In this document: positions 22,740 to 31,302 of the stretch, one piece after another
Layout: every line of letters begins with the position of its first letter
Position numbering within the stretch: position 1 is the first letter of the stretch
Assembly: GCA_023433265.1 (NCBI GenBank)
Contig: JAEZDR010000038.1
Location: 1 to 32,856 of the forward strand
Length of the DNA stretch: 32,856 nt
Source: Bacteroidota bacterium
Lineage (GTDB): Bacteria > Bacteroidota > Bacteroidia > Chitinophagales > Chitinophagaceae
Direction of reading: 5' to 3'
The notes under the pieces: model-generated
Told to the model about the DNA's origin: nothing
Seen by the model: the letters and a program-made list of their open reading frames with translations, nothing else
Databases searched by the model: none
Translations under genes and position numbers: made by a program

Positions 22740-25337
22740 TTATAAGATTTTAAAACGAGCGCCCACATAAAACATCCTTCCTCCTATTGGTCCCCAAACC
22801 ATAGAAGCATCAAAATGTTGGGAATAAGGTTGGTCTGCTGCAATGATTACTGCCTCCTGGAAGAAGTTAGTTAGATTCTCTCCTCCTATATAAACATCAA
22901 AGGACTTTTTCTTTCCAAACGTTTTTGTTACCTGGGCATTCATCATCACATAAGAGGGGGATGAAGCCGGCATTCGGTAGGCCGCGGGATTAGTTGCTGT
23001 AGATGGAATGCGCTTACTGCCATTGTGACTAACCGTATAATCAAACTTCCAGCCTTTTGTTTCATAGGCAAGGTTGGCAAAGGTTCTATGCGCCGCAGTG
23101 AACGGTTTTTGCAGTAGTTGTTTTCCGTAGGTGGTTTTAACGTCGTAATACCGGTAAGCTACTTTGGCAGTTAAGGCTTTTACAGGTTCAAAGCTGAGCT
23201 CGGCCTGGTAACTGTTTGAATAGCTCTTGCCCTCAAGGTTATAGAATCTTACCTTACCGGGGTTTTCCACATCAACCACCACCTGGTTTTCAAAGTCGTT
23301 CCTGAAGAAATCAACACTAAGCATTGCCGCGCGGTTGAACAATTTAAACTTCTGGTCCAGGCTAATGCCCTTGTTCCACGAAACCTCGGGATCAAGGCCA
23401 TAGGCTCCCATTGTGTTAGATGGCACTATTTCCAACTGCCGCGAACTCACAAATACAGCATTGTTCTCAGCCAGTATGTTTGCCGTGCGCTGTCCCCTGC
23501 CGAAGCTGCCACGTATTACGGTTCCTTTCCATGGCTCATACCTAAGATGCAGGCGCGGTGTAACAAAAGCGCCAAAGAGACTGTTATGATCTAACCTCAA
23601 TGCAGACACGAGGTCAAACTTGTCATTCGGGCTAAAGGTGTACTCAAAGAAAGCGCCCGGCACTACTTCCTTCCTGCTAAACCGTTGCGTCTTGAAGGTT
23701 TCATTGTACTTATCGTAGCTGAAACTTATGCCTGTGCGATACTTGTGAGCCGTGTTATTGAATATGGATTGAAAAATGAGGTTAGCATACACGTTTTGCT
23801 GTTTGGCCACATAATTTGTTGTACCAAAATAAGAGTCCTGCTCGTGGTTAAAAGCTGATAATTGCAGGCCGATACTCTGGTATTTTTTATCCTTGAACAC
23901 ATAGCCAAGTTTACCAAAGCCTTCTAGCCTGTCAATATCAATCCCCAATCCATAAGGGGCTCCGTGAGCCATATGCTCCTTATCCTTTTTTGAATAATGA
24001 ACATCGCCTCCCACCTTTTCATCCTTTAATATTCTTACGCCAAATTGTGCCTCCACGTTTTCTGTGTTGTCGTAAGACCAGCGATTCATAGCTGTAAACA
24101 GGTTACCGGTGGGCGCATCTCTAAAACCATCTTTATTAAAATCCATTGGCATGGTAGCAAATGCATCATGCAGCAGTAACGCGGTAGACCAATGCTTGCC
24201 CACCTTCTTTGCGAGGTTTAGGTTGAGGTCAGTTTTACCCCAGTCATTGGTATATACGTTAGCATATAACTGCTCAGCGGTTTGCGGCTTTTTTAGTTCT
24301 ACATTAATCTGCCCTGCAATGCTTTCGAAACCATTGATTACTGTACCCGCTCCCTTTATTAGCTGGATGCTTTCTACCCAGGTGCCGGGTATCGAATTTA
24401 GACCATAAGCAGTAGCTAATCCACGTGGCCCTGGCATATTCTCTACTGTTAGCTGCGTATAGTTACCTGACAAACCAAGTAAATGAATCTGCTTGGCGCC
24501 TGTAACCGCATCACTAAAGGATACATCTACTGACGGGTTGGTTTCAAAGCTTTCACTCAGGTTACAGCATGCTGCTTTCAACAATTCTTTCTGCGTCATT
24601 ACACTCATGCGTACAGGCTCAGCCAGGTCCACATAACTGCTGCGGCGGCTTGAAGACACCACTACAGTACTTAGTTCGCGGCTGCTGCTAAAAGTAATGT
24701 GTATGTTTTCAGACGACTTTACCTCTACCTCCCTGGCAGGGTACCCTACATAGCTAACCAGCAGTTGACTGTTTCCTTCTATCAATGGGATGGAAAACCA
24801 CCCCGCGCTATCGGTTAACGCATTAACATTGCTGCCTTTCCAGGCTACTGAAGCGCCTTGCAATGCCCGTTCTCCGGTGGCCGTTGCTTCAAACACAGAG
24901 CCCCGGATAACGCGTTTTGCCTCCACTGCATTTACCAGTGGGGTTGTCGAAGCATGGCTTATACTATCCACTGCCACCACTTCTTCCATATTTTCAGGAG
25001 CTTCGCGATAGCGGCAGCAATCGTGCAGCCTGGCGTAGGCTTCGTCTGATGCTTTCCTAAGCTCAGTATCATGTCCTAAAGAAGCTATCTTATCGTGCAG
25101 CTTTTCAATTGAAATAACGTGTGGATCTATGGTTACGGTTAGTACTTTCTTATTGTAGTCGTATTTAGGATTGCGAACGCCTTTTACTTTCAATCCTTTT
25201 TCTATTCTTTCTTTGCACATGCCGCAATTGCCGGCAACTTTCAACACCAAAGTTGTATCGCCCGAAGCGAAGGAGCTAACTGGCAATACCACAAAAACGA
25301 CTGCGGTAAACAACCAATTTAAATATGTATTTTTCAT
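22740..25337 (-). CDS. TonB-dependent receptor with N-terminal HMA domain
   Basis: An 865-residue outer-membrane receptor. Signal peptide about 1-24. Residues 28-95 form a heavy-metal-associated domain with CxxC (C38-GM-C41) and a following CCRYRE tail. Residues about 142-212 are a carboxypeptidase-regulatory-like beta domain (VIRGSVFEATATGERALQGA). Residues about 225-350 form the plug (QLTVENMPGPRGLATAYGLN, IAGQINVELKKP). The rest is a 22-strand-type barrel ending FYVGARFKIL. Energised uptake through TonB is the family role. The fused HMA domain suggests a copper-type metal or metal-chelate ligand (inference). Transcribed after a small cysteine-rich protein gene 58 nt upstream. Confidence 0.93.
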   Translation of the reverse strand: MKNTYLNWLFTAVVFVVLPVSSFASGDTTLVLKVAGNCGMCKERIEKGLKVKGVRNPKYDYNKKVLTVTIDPHVISIEKLHDKIASLGHDTELRKASDEAYARLHDCCRYREAPENMEEVVAVDSISHASTTPLVNAVEAKRVIRGSVFEATATGERALQGASVAWKGSNVNALTDSAGWFSIPLIEGNSQLLVSYVGYPAREVEVKSSENIHITFSSSRELSTVVVSSSRRSSYVDLAEPVRMSVMTQKELLKAACCNLSESFETNPSVDVSFSDAVTGAKQIHLLGLSGNYTQLTVENMPGPRGLATAYGLNSIPGTWVESIQLIKGAGTVINGFESIAGQINVELKKPQTAEQLYANVYTNDWGKTDLNLNLAKKVGKHWSTALLLHDAFATMPMDFNKDGFRDAPTGNLFTAMNRWSYDNTENVEAQFGVRILKDEKVGGDVHYSKKDKEHMAHGAPYGLGIDIDRLEGFGKLGYVFKDKKYQSIGLQLSAFNHEQDSYFGTTNYVAKQQNVYANLIFQSIFNNTAHKYRTGISFSYDKYNETFKTQRFSRKEVVPGAFFEYTFSPNDKFDLVSALRLDHNSLFGAFVTPRLHLRYEPWKGTVIRGSFGRGQRTANILAENNAVFVSSRQLEIVPSNTMGAYGLDPEVSWNKGISLDQKFKLFNRAAMLSVDFFRNDFENQVVVDVENPGKVRFYNLEGKSYSNSYQAELSFEPVKALTAKVAYRYYDVKTTYGKQLLQKPFTAAHRTFANLAYETKGWKFDYTVSHNGSKRIPSTATNPAAYRMPASSPSYVMMNAQVTKTFGKKKSFDVYIGGENLTNFFQEAVIIAADQPYSQHFDASMVWGPIGGRMFYVGARFKIL

Positions 25338-25395
25338 GAGAATTCCGGTATAATTGAATAATAGGTAATTAGAACGATTGGTAATCGTCGCTATC

Positions 25396-25785
25396 CTAAA
25401 TCCGGAAGTTGCAATTAGCTAAGTAAATTGAAGTAGCGCTAAGCCGCTCAGGCGGGCCTTTTGAAAGTGGACTTTTAACCTCTTTACGCTCGGGAACTAT
25501 GGGTTTCGCAGGCTGAGGAAGAACAGCAACCTGCACCTGTTGCATGTGGTTGAGGAGACTGGCTACCAGGTTCTCATCCGACTTAAACTTCAGGTCCACC
25601 GTTTCATCAGCGCAGCAGGACGAATTGTCAATATGTTCCCCATTGTGGCATCCCTCATTATGAGGAGCCTTTGCCATGACGCTTACATCATCAATCTCAC
25701 CACAACAATAATGCACATACAACGTCATCCCGGAGGAAGACACTGCATATATCAGTGCGAGCAATATAACCGTAAGCTTTTTCAA
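25396..25785 (-). CDS. HYC_CC_PP family small secreted Cys-rich protein
   Basis: A small exported protein with the HYC_CC_PP signature: HYCCGEIDD after the signal peptide, then CHNGEHIDNSSCCAD, and a Pro-rich C-terminal stretch (VAVLPQPAKPIVPERKEV). The cysteine and histidine spacing suggests metal binding. Such genes often sit beside HMA-TonB receptors in Bacteroidota, as here. I chose a TTG start at 25785 giving 129 residues (KKLTVILLALIYAVSSSG as signal peptide), because a perfect -7 promoter element lies at 25792-25799, downstream of the alternative ATG at 25818. If that promoter is not used the ATG form adds 11 residues. Confidence 0.75.
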   Translation of the reverse strand: MKKLTVILLALIYAVSSSGMTLYVHYCCGEIDDVSVMAKAPHNEGCHNGEHIDNSSCCADETVDLKFKSDENLVASLLNHMQQVQVAVLPQPAKPIVPERKEVKSPLSKGPPERLSATSIYLANCNFRI

Positions 25786-25791
25786 GTGCAG

Positions 25792-25799
25792 CAAAGATA
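25792..25799 (-). promoter_or_regulatory. -7 element overlapping the annotated 5' end of the HYC_CC_PP gene
   Basis: Minus-strand TATCTTTG, a perfect TAnnTTTG, lies between the ATG at 25818 and the TTG at 25785 in the same frame. If active, transcripts would begin near the TTG codon. Confidence 0.45.
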
Positions 25800-26024
25800 A
25801 AAAAACGGCTGAATCCATCTTTCCATGCCTTAAAAAAATAGCGAGTTGTTAACAGGGCGCTAGCCGCAAGCTAACTCTGCGGATAGCCTTCCGCACCTAT
25901 TTAACACTACAGAAAACAGGCAGTGCAGGCAATGAGAAAGACAGGATGGAAGATTAAGCCGCTGGAAACATCTTTGTGCAGAGCATGAAAGGCTGGTGGT
26001 ATTTGGCACGTTGCAGTGTTGATC

Positions 26025-26059
26025 AATGAGGAAACCCTTCAGGCATGACTTTCCTCATT
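26025..26059 (+). promoter_or_regulatory. hairpin in the leader of the 26115 gene
   Basis: A perfect 10-bp inverted repeat aatgaggaaa (26025-26034) / tttcctcatt (26050-26059) with a 15-nt loop, followed by TTC. No plus-strand gene ends just upstream, so a terminator role is unclear. It may be a leader structure or an operator for the gene 55 nt downstream. Confidence 0.4.
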
Positions 26060-26114
26060 TTCAGCAGAGATATTAGTTGGTAGTTTCACCGCAATTATCA
26101 AAGAACCAGTAGCT

Positions 26115-27140
26115 GTGAAAAATATCTCCTTTATATTCCTGTTCCTGCTTTTGAATAGCACTCAATTGATGGCGCAGCATACCAAAACGTTTAAAATTAA
26201 TGTCCCAAAGAATAATGTACCGTCGTGTCTGTATAAAACAGTGGAAGTAATAGACGGCACCTCCGATTCGCTTGGCTATGGATATGTTCAAACCGGCATG
26301 TTTAACCGGACGGCAGCAGTGGTTACCAGCAGCCCACTGCATGAACAATTCACCGCCATGGCTAAACAGGTTTGCTCTGGCGCAGAGGGCGAGGGAACAC
26401 TTACCCTTCAGCTTAGGAGTATGCGCTTTTCTGAAGCTATGGGCGTAATGGGCGAACTGGGTTATTGCGCAATAAGAGCCAACCTTTATTGCAAAGAAGG
26501 CGACCGCTATTTCCTGCTCGCGTCCTTGGACACAGTGTTGGACCAGTTTAGTCCTGTGGACGTAACCGATCCTTTGTTGAACGCAGCATCTGGTTTTCTC
26601 ACGAGTCTCGTTTGTTCCAACTTAAGCAAGCGCCCGGCAAACACCGACAACTATGACCTCCAAACTGTACTTAATATCGATAGCCTTGAAAAGCAGCAAT
26701 TGCGATTATACACAGGGACAAGCTACAACGAAGGAATTTATAATACCTACCGTTCTCTCAGCAACCAGGTGCCGGATATGAAACCGGCAAAGATGGAGTT
26801 CAGCGGCAACCGGTTGCTTTATTGGGACCAGGCCGGGAACCAGGTAAAACTAAAAAGCAGTGAAACTTACGCGGTAGTAATGAACGGTGACCTGTTTATT
26901 GCAACACCATACGACTTCTACCAACTTGTGAAAACCGGTGACGACTTCTATTTCACAGGTGAAATAAAAACCCGGCCGGGTACAGCACAACTATTGGTCG
27001 GCCAGGCTTTCTTTGGTATAGTGGGCCCCATCGTCATGATCAATAAGGGCGTTCGGTCTACCTTCTATACCAAGTTGGATCATGTTAATGGCAGGTTCAT
27101 TGCGTTGAAGCACATTCCCGATGAGCCCCTCGCTGAATAA
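26115..27140 (+). CDS. secreted protein of unknown function
   Basis: A 341-residue protein starting with GTG and a clean signal peptide (NISFIFLFLLLNSTQLMAQ). The mature part is mixed alpha/beta with no motif I can name. Notable stretches are YGYVQTGMFNRTAAVVTSS, LTLQLRSMRFSEAMG and a hydrophobic segment near residue 305 (QAFFGIVGPIVMINKG) that may be buried or membrane-associated. Few cysteines, no lipobox. It stands alone between the metal module and the large non-coding region. I do not recognise the family; it resembles orphan periplasmic proteins of Chitinophagaceae. Confidence 0.75.
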   Translation: MKNISFIFLFLLLNSTQLMAQHTKTFKINVPKNNVPSCLYKTVEVIDGTSDSLGYGYVQTGMFNRTAAVVTSSPLHEQFTAMAKQVCSGAEGEGTLTLQLRSMRFSEAMGVMGELGYCAIRANLYCKEGDRYFLLASLDTVLDQFSPVDVTDPLLNAASGFLTSLVCSNLSKRPANTDNYDLQTVLNIDSLEKQQLRLYTGTSYNEGIYNTYRSLSNQVPDMKPAKMEFSGNRLLYWDQAGNQVKLKSSETYAVVMNGDLFIATPYDFYQLVKTGDDFYFTGEIKTRPGTAQLLVGQAFFGIVGPIVMINKGVRSTFYTKLDHVNGRFIALKHIPDEPLAE

Positions 27141-28312
27141 ACTTTTTCCATACTTAAACAAGCAAAACGGAGACCGGATAACCATCTTACAGCGGATGAT
27201 ATAAGTATTGATTTCGCCCCGCTAGCCATAGACTTCCGCAGGGCGTCTATGGATTCCTTCTCCGCAGAGTCCGTAGCGTTCTTTCCTTCTCCGCAGTGTC
27301 CCGCCCGCCCTGTCTTTTGGCGGGCTGACTCTGCGGCATTCAAGAGTTGCATATGAAAACATAGTCTCAGTTGATTGCTGGTTTTCCGGACTGTTGTTTA
27401 TAACAAGCAAAAGCAAGTTACAAATCCTCAGCTACTTAGGCTCATGCCGCAGCGTTCTTTGCTAAAGCTCATGGCATGAAAAGTAACGCTGCGCAGAAGG
27501 AATGATAGGACTGGGTATTCGGGTGGGTTTGATATGATAAGCTAGCAAACGGTCATGCCTACGGCATTTAATTCAGAAACAAAAATAGCTTTCTACCATA
27601 CTGCCATGCCTACGGCATTTAGACAAGAGGACATTTCAGTGTGCGAGGTCAACATCTTCATTCAAGGCTAAAGCCTTGTGTTCTTTAATGTTTCTATCTC
27701 CGCCATAAATGGCGGAGTTAGTATTTAACACCTTGCAAATTTAGTAGCGTATTTCATGATGCTTATTGGATACTTAATACAGATGGGAGACCTGCTTTTA
27801 TCCCTGCGTCGGGGATCGCAAAGCTAACTCCCCGAAGAACCGCTTATGCCGCAGCGTTCTGTTGGCCGGGCTCATGGATTTAAAAAAGTAGTCTACGAAG
27901 AAGGAAGCAGCGGTTCATACCATGATTATCTGCTCACCCTATAAAGATCAAATACACTTAAACTAAAGATGATAGAAGGATCAGACGAGGATCACACGAC
28001 GGTAATACGACATCCCGGAACATACACTTAACATACACCTTAGCATGTCTTAACTGTTTCTACACCCTTTCTTCATGCAGGCAAATACACATCACTACTG
28101 TATCGGTGGTAGGACGGCTACACCTGCACGTGATTTAGAAGCCAGGTTTGAGCTCCGCAGGGGCTGTAGTATGGCAGGTATTCCTTTCTCCGATGCTACC
28201 ATTGTAAATCACCATTCGTTAATTATCTACTTCTACCGATCCTTGCTCCGAATGGAGCAAATAGCAACCCACCCGTTGAGGCCTGCCCATGCAGGCTACT
28301 ATTGTTAATCAA
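27141..28312. repeat. non-coding region with clustered short palindromes and degenerate repeats
   Basis: No gene found in about 1.2 kb. Palindromic units: gcccgcc/ggcgggc (27303-27325), atgcctacggcat (27555-27567 and again 27606-27618), aaggctaaagcctt (27664-27677), ctccgccataaatggcggag (27698-27717), agctccgcaggggct (28151-28165), ttgctccgaatggagcaa (28243-28260) and gcctgc-ccat-gcaggc (28281-28296). Direct repeats: ttccttctccgcag at 27254 and 27283, and gccgcagcgttct at about 27444 and 27848, each followed by ctcatgg. I recall similar palindromes as dispersed intergenic repeats in Chitinophagaceae. The 77-codon frame at 28075-28308 runs through three palindromes and is not a gene. Confidence 0.7.
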
Positions 28313-28330
28313 TGAGATGTGTGCAGAAAT

Positions 28331-28470
28331 TGGAAAAATCGGGAACAAAACGGAATAAAACGGAACAAACTGGAATAAAACGGAACAGACTGGACTAAAA
28401 CGGAATAATTGGGAACAAAACGGAATAATTCGGAATAAAACGGAATAATCGGGAACAAACGGGAAAGTGG
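28331..28470 (-). repeat. 10-nt tandem array with phased A-tracts, 14 units
   Basis: Fourteen 10-nt units, plus-strand consensus CGGAAYAAAA with variants tggaataaaa, gggaacaaaa and cggaataatt. The A4 tracts fall in phase with the DNA helix. It has two units more than the array in the left copy. Confidence 0.85.
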
Positions 28471-28691
28471 GTTTTGGGGTGGGTGTATGTTTGGGCGAAA
28501 AGGAGGAAAAGATGAGAACTAGTACATAGTACATAGATAATAGACAAGACAGACTTGGACTCCGGAAGCAGAGATTGCTTTCCGCCGGTGGTCGGACAAG
28601 CTTTCGCCTGCTTCATTCTTCCGCAGGCTCATCGCAAAGACGCGGGCCTTCGTTTCTCCGCCTCGCAAGGATTAGCTGTTTGAAGGGCTGT

Positions 28692-28746
28692 TGACGCTCT
28701 TGCTTCACTCTTGCTTCGGACTAACGTCGGACTTGCCTCGGACTTG
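28692..28746 (-). repeat. 11-nt tandem array, 5 units
   Basis: On the minus strand: caagtccgagg, caagtccgacg, ttagtccgaag, caagagtgaag and caagagcgtca. One unit fewer than in the left copy (299-364). Confidence 0.8.
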
Positions 28747-28870
28747 CCCCCCAAAAACGGGTTGTTTTTGGGGGAGATGGAGAAGGTGTGCTTTGGCTAA
28801 GCTAAAAATTCACAAGCCACCGGTTTGTACCAGCCAATGAATATTGTTACCGCTTAAGACCCCATGGCTA

Positions 28871-28898
28871 TTGTATTCTCTTTAATGGGTTAACTTTA
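28871..28898 (+). promoter_or_regulatory. candidate promoter of the M13 peptidase gene
   Basis: TTG (28871-28873) and TAACTTTA (28891-28898), 17 nt apart, lie 27 nt before the ATG. The last -7 base is A rather than G. Confidence 0.4.
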
Positions 28899-28925
28899 TT
28901 CCCCCTATTTTAAAAGAATTCAACT

Positions 28926-30974
28926 ATGAGAAAACAATTCCTGAAAACAGCAGTGTTATGTGTATCACTTGCTGCAACCGGTTTCGCCTATGCAGGTGAT
29001 GGCGACAAGGACAAAGGCAAGCGAAAGTTTATTGATAAAAAGAACATGGACTTTTCTGTTAAGCCCGGCGATAACTTTTACCTCTATGCCAATGGCAACT
29101 GGTTGAAGAATAATCCCGTACCGGCATCTAAAACCCGCTGGGGCAGCTTTGACGAGTTGCGCGAGGAAAGCAGCAAGCGTTTAAGAAGCCTGCTGGAAAC
29201 TGCTGCTAAAAACAATACGAACCGGAGCAGCCTGCAAAAAATGATAGGCGACTTCTACGCCAGTGGCATGGACAGCCTTGCTATAGAGGCAGCCGGCTAT
29301 AAACCGATACAAACCGATTTGCAAAGGGTGGCTAACCTAACCAGTCATCAACAATTGTTAAACGAAGTAGCAACGCTACGTACGCAGGCCGTAGCTGCTC
29401 CTATGTTTTCCATGTTTGTAGGTCAGGACAGGAAGAATGTAACGCAATACATTCCGCAGCTAGGGCAAGGAGGAACCTCACTACCCGACCGTGACTATTA
29501 CATTAAAGACGATGCACGCAGTAAAAAAATAAGGGATGCTTATGCTGACCATCTAAAGAAAATGTTTGCGTTGGTGGGTAGTAGTGCAAGCGAGGCAGCC
29601 AGCCATGCAGATGCAGTAATGCGTATAGAAACCGCACTGGCAAAAGCACAAATGAGCAGGGTAGAAATGCGCGATCCTCACAAAACTTATAACAAGTTTG
29701 CTGTTAAGGATCTCTCCACTACAACACCAGGACTTAACTGGTCTGCTCTCTTTCAAAAGATGAACGTCCGGGTTGGCGACAGCGTGCTGGTAAACAACCC
29801 TTCGTTTTTCAAAACGCTCGACGTGCTGCTGACCGCCCTTCCTATACAGGATTGGAAAGCTTATGTGCAATGGCATATCATCCGGTCTGCCGCCCCTCAC
29901 CTAAGTAATGCTTTCGTAGAGCAGGACTTTAAATTCAACCAGGTGCTTACCGGGCAAAAAGAAATCGTGCCCCGCTGGCAGCGAATGAGTACCCGTATCG
30001 ACCAATCGCTTGGTGACCTGATTGGTCAATTGTATGTGCAACAGCATTTTAAACCAGAGGCTAAAGCACGGATGCTTGAATTGGTGAGTAACCTTCAATC
30101 AACATTCGAAGAACGCATCAAACGCCTGGACTGGATGAGCGCAGAAACAAAGGAAAGAGCGCTGGAAAAGCTGAATGCCTTCACAAAAAAAATAGCTTAT
30201 CCCGACAAATGGAAACAATACGAAGGCCTCACCATTTCTGCTAACAACTACTTTGCAAATGTTCGCAACTCCGGAACATGGAGTTACAATTACATGGTGA
30301 ACCGCATGGGTAAACCGGTTGATAAAACAGAGTGGGGCATGACACCACCTACTGTAAATGCATACTACAGCCCCGTAAATAACGAGATTGCCTTTCCGGC
30401 GGGTATTTTACAGTTTCCATTCTTTGACTTCGAAGCGGATGATGCTATCAACTATGGTGGAATTGGCGCTGTTATAGGCCACGAAGTTACCCACGGTTTC
30501 GACGACCAGGGAAGTAAATATGCCGCTGATGGCAACCTGAAAGACTGGTGGACTAAGGAAGATGCTGAGAAGTTTAAGAAAGGCGGTGACAGAGTTGTTG
30601 ATCAATACAACCGCTTTACCGTATTAGATACCATTCATGTGAATGGCAGGCTTACACTAGGCGAAAACCTTGCTGACCTCGGCGGGCTTAACATGGCCTA
30701 TGAAGCCTTTACAAAAACCCGCCAGTTTAAGGAAGGGAAACTTATCGACGGGTTTACACCCACACAAAGATTCTTCCTCAATTGGGCACAGGTTTGGCGC
30801 AACAATGCTCTTCCTGAAACCCAGGCGCAGCTAATCCTTACCGATCCGCATTCGCCGGGAATGCACAGAGCAAACGGGCCGGTAGTTAATATGGATGCAT
30901 GGTACCAGGCATTCAACGTTCAGCCGGGTGATAAGATGTATGTTCCTAAAGAGAACAGGATTTATATCTGGTAA
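28926..30974 (+). CDS. M13 (neprilysin/PepO-like) zinc metallopeptidase
   Basis: A 682-residue exported endopeptidase with signal peptide (residues 1-23, ending GFAYA). Residues about 40-430 form the M13 N-terminal domain (NFYLYANGNWLKNNPVPASK is its usual opening) and 485-680 the catalytic domain. The zinc site HEVTH is at 519-523, the third ligand E580 is in GENLADLGG, and the substrate-binding NAYYSPVNNEIAFPAG precedes it. M13 enzymes cut short peptides; in Bacteroidota they are periplasmic or surface-located. It starts 131 nt past the right long repeat and ends in a strong terminator, so it is a single-gene transcript. Confidence 0.96.
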   Translation: MRKQFLKTAVLCVSLAATGFAYAGDGDKDKGKRKFIDKKNMDFSVKPGDNFYLYANGNWLKNNPVPASKTRWGSFDELREESSKRLRSLLETAAKNNTNRSSLQKMIGDFYASGMDSLAIEAAGYKPIQTDLQRVANLTSHQQLLNEVATLRTQAVAAPMFSMFVGQDRKNVTQYIPQLGQGGTSLPDRDYYIKDDARSKKIRDAYADHLKKMFALVGSSASEAASHADAVMRIETALAKAQMSRVEMRDPHKTYNKFAVKDLSTTTPGLNWSALFQKMNVRVGDSVLVNNPSFFKTLDVLLTALPIQDWKAYVQWHIIRSAAPHLSNAFVEQDFKFNQVLTGQKEIVPRWQRMSTRIDQSLGDLIGQLYVQQHFKPEAKARMLELVSNLQSTFEERIKRLDWMSAETKERALEKLNAFTKKIAYPDKWKQYEGLTISANNYFANVRNSGTWSYNYMVNRMGKPVDKTEWGMTPPTVNAYYSPVNNEIAFPAGILQFPFFDFEADDAINYGGIGAVIGHEVTHGFDDQGSKYAADGNLKDWWTKEDAEKFKKGGDRVVDQYNRFTVLDTIHVNGRLTLGENLADLGGLNMAYEAFTKTRQFKEGKLIDGFTPTQRFFLNWAQVWRNNALPETQAQLILTDPHSPGMHRANGPVVNMDAWYQAFNVQPGDKMYVPKENRIYIW

Positions 30975-30993
30975 TGAGGTTTTGGCAAAAAGC

Positions 30994-31025
30994 AAAGCCA
31001 TCGCACACGCGATGGCTTTATTTTA
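30994..31025 (+). terminator. rho-independent terminator of the M13 gene
   Basis: An 11-bp perfect stem aaagccatcgc (30994-31004) / gcgatggcttt (31009-31019) with an acac loop, followed by TTTATTTTA-like sequence. It begins 19 nt past the stop. The remaining 31026-31302 contains no gene that I can see. Confidence 0.85.
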
Positions 31026-31242
31026 TACAGAATGACTTTACCTTGTTGCGGGTAAGGGTGGTTTACAATTGATATAGTTTAATGTGCGAGGTAGCTAACT
31101 CGAAGAACAATGAAAGGAAAAACAAGCAACTTTTTTCCGAAAGAACATTAAAGAACGTTCGTTCTGTATCTACATAAGGTACAATACATCTTCTTTAATG
31201 GTAAGCGCCCTTAAAACCCTGTATTTCATGGATTTTTAATTA

Positions 31243-31270
31243 TTTGCGCGACTTTTATGGTGTAATTTGG
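31243..31270 (+). promoter_or_regulatory. weak candidate promoter of the M43 peptidase gene
   Basis: TTTG (31243-31246) and TAATTTGG (31263-31270) are 16 nt apart; the second is one base off register from TAnnTTTG. It lies 32 nt before the ATG. Confidence 0.3.
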
Positions 31271-31302
31271 CGGTCATTTTTTACCCATAGACCCGCTTGA
31301 TT

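Larger units (their letters stand above)
28313..28794 (-). repeat. long non-coding repeat element, right (inverted) copy
   Basis: This 482-nt segment is the reverse complement of the element at 251-722, with the 69-nt identical block at 28569-28637. On the minus strand the order is the same: 11-nt array (28692-28746, five units), core, 10-nt array (28331-28470, 14 units), end ctgcacacatct. Beyond both ends the two copies stop matching (at 28794 and about 28313), which fixes the element boundaries to within a few nucleotides. Confidence 0.85.

Noticed and set aside
28075..28308. 77-codon open frame
   Set aside because: It runs through three palindromic repeats and has no family resemblance.
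251..28794. Composite transposon bounded by inverted repeats
   Set aside because: The repeats encode no transposase, and the enclosed genes are mostly chromosomal housekeeping functions (pyrB, dxr, rseP, ruvX, nhaA).
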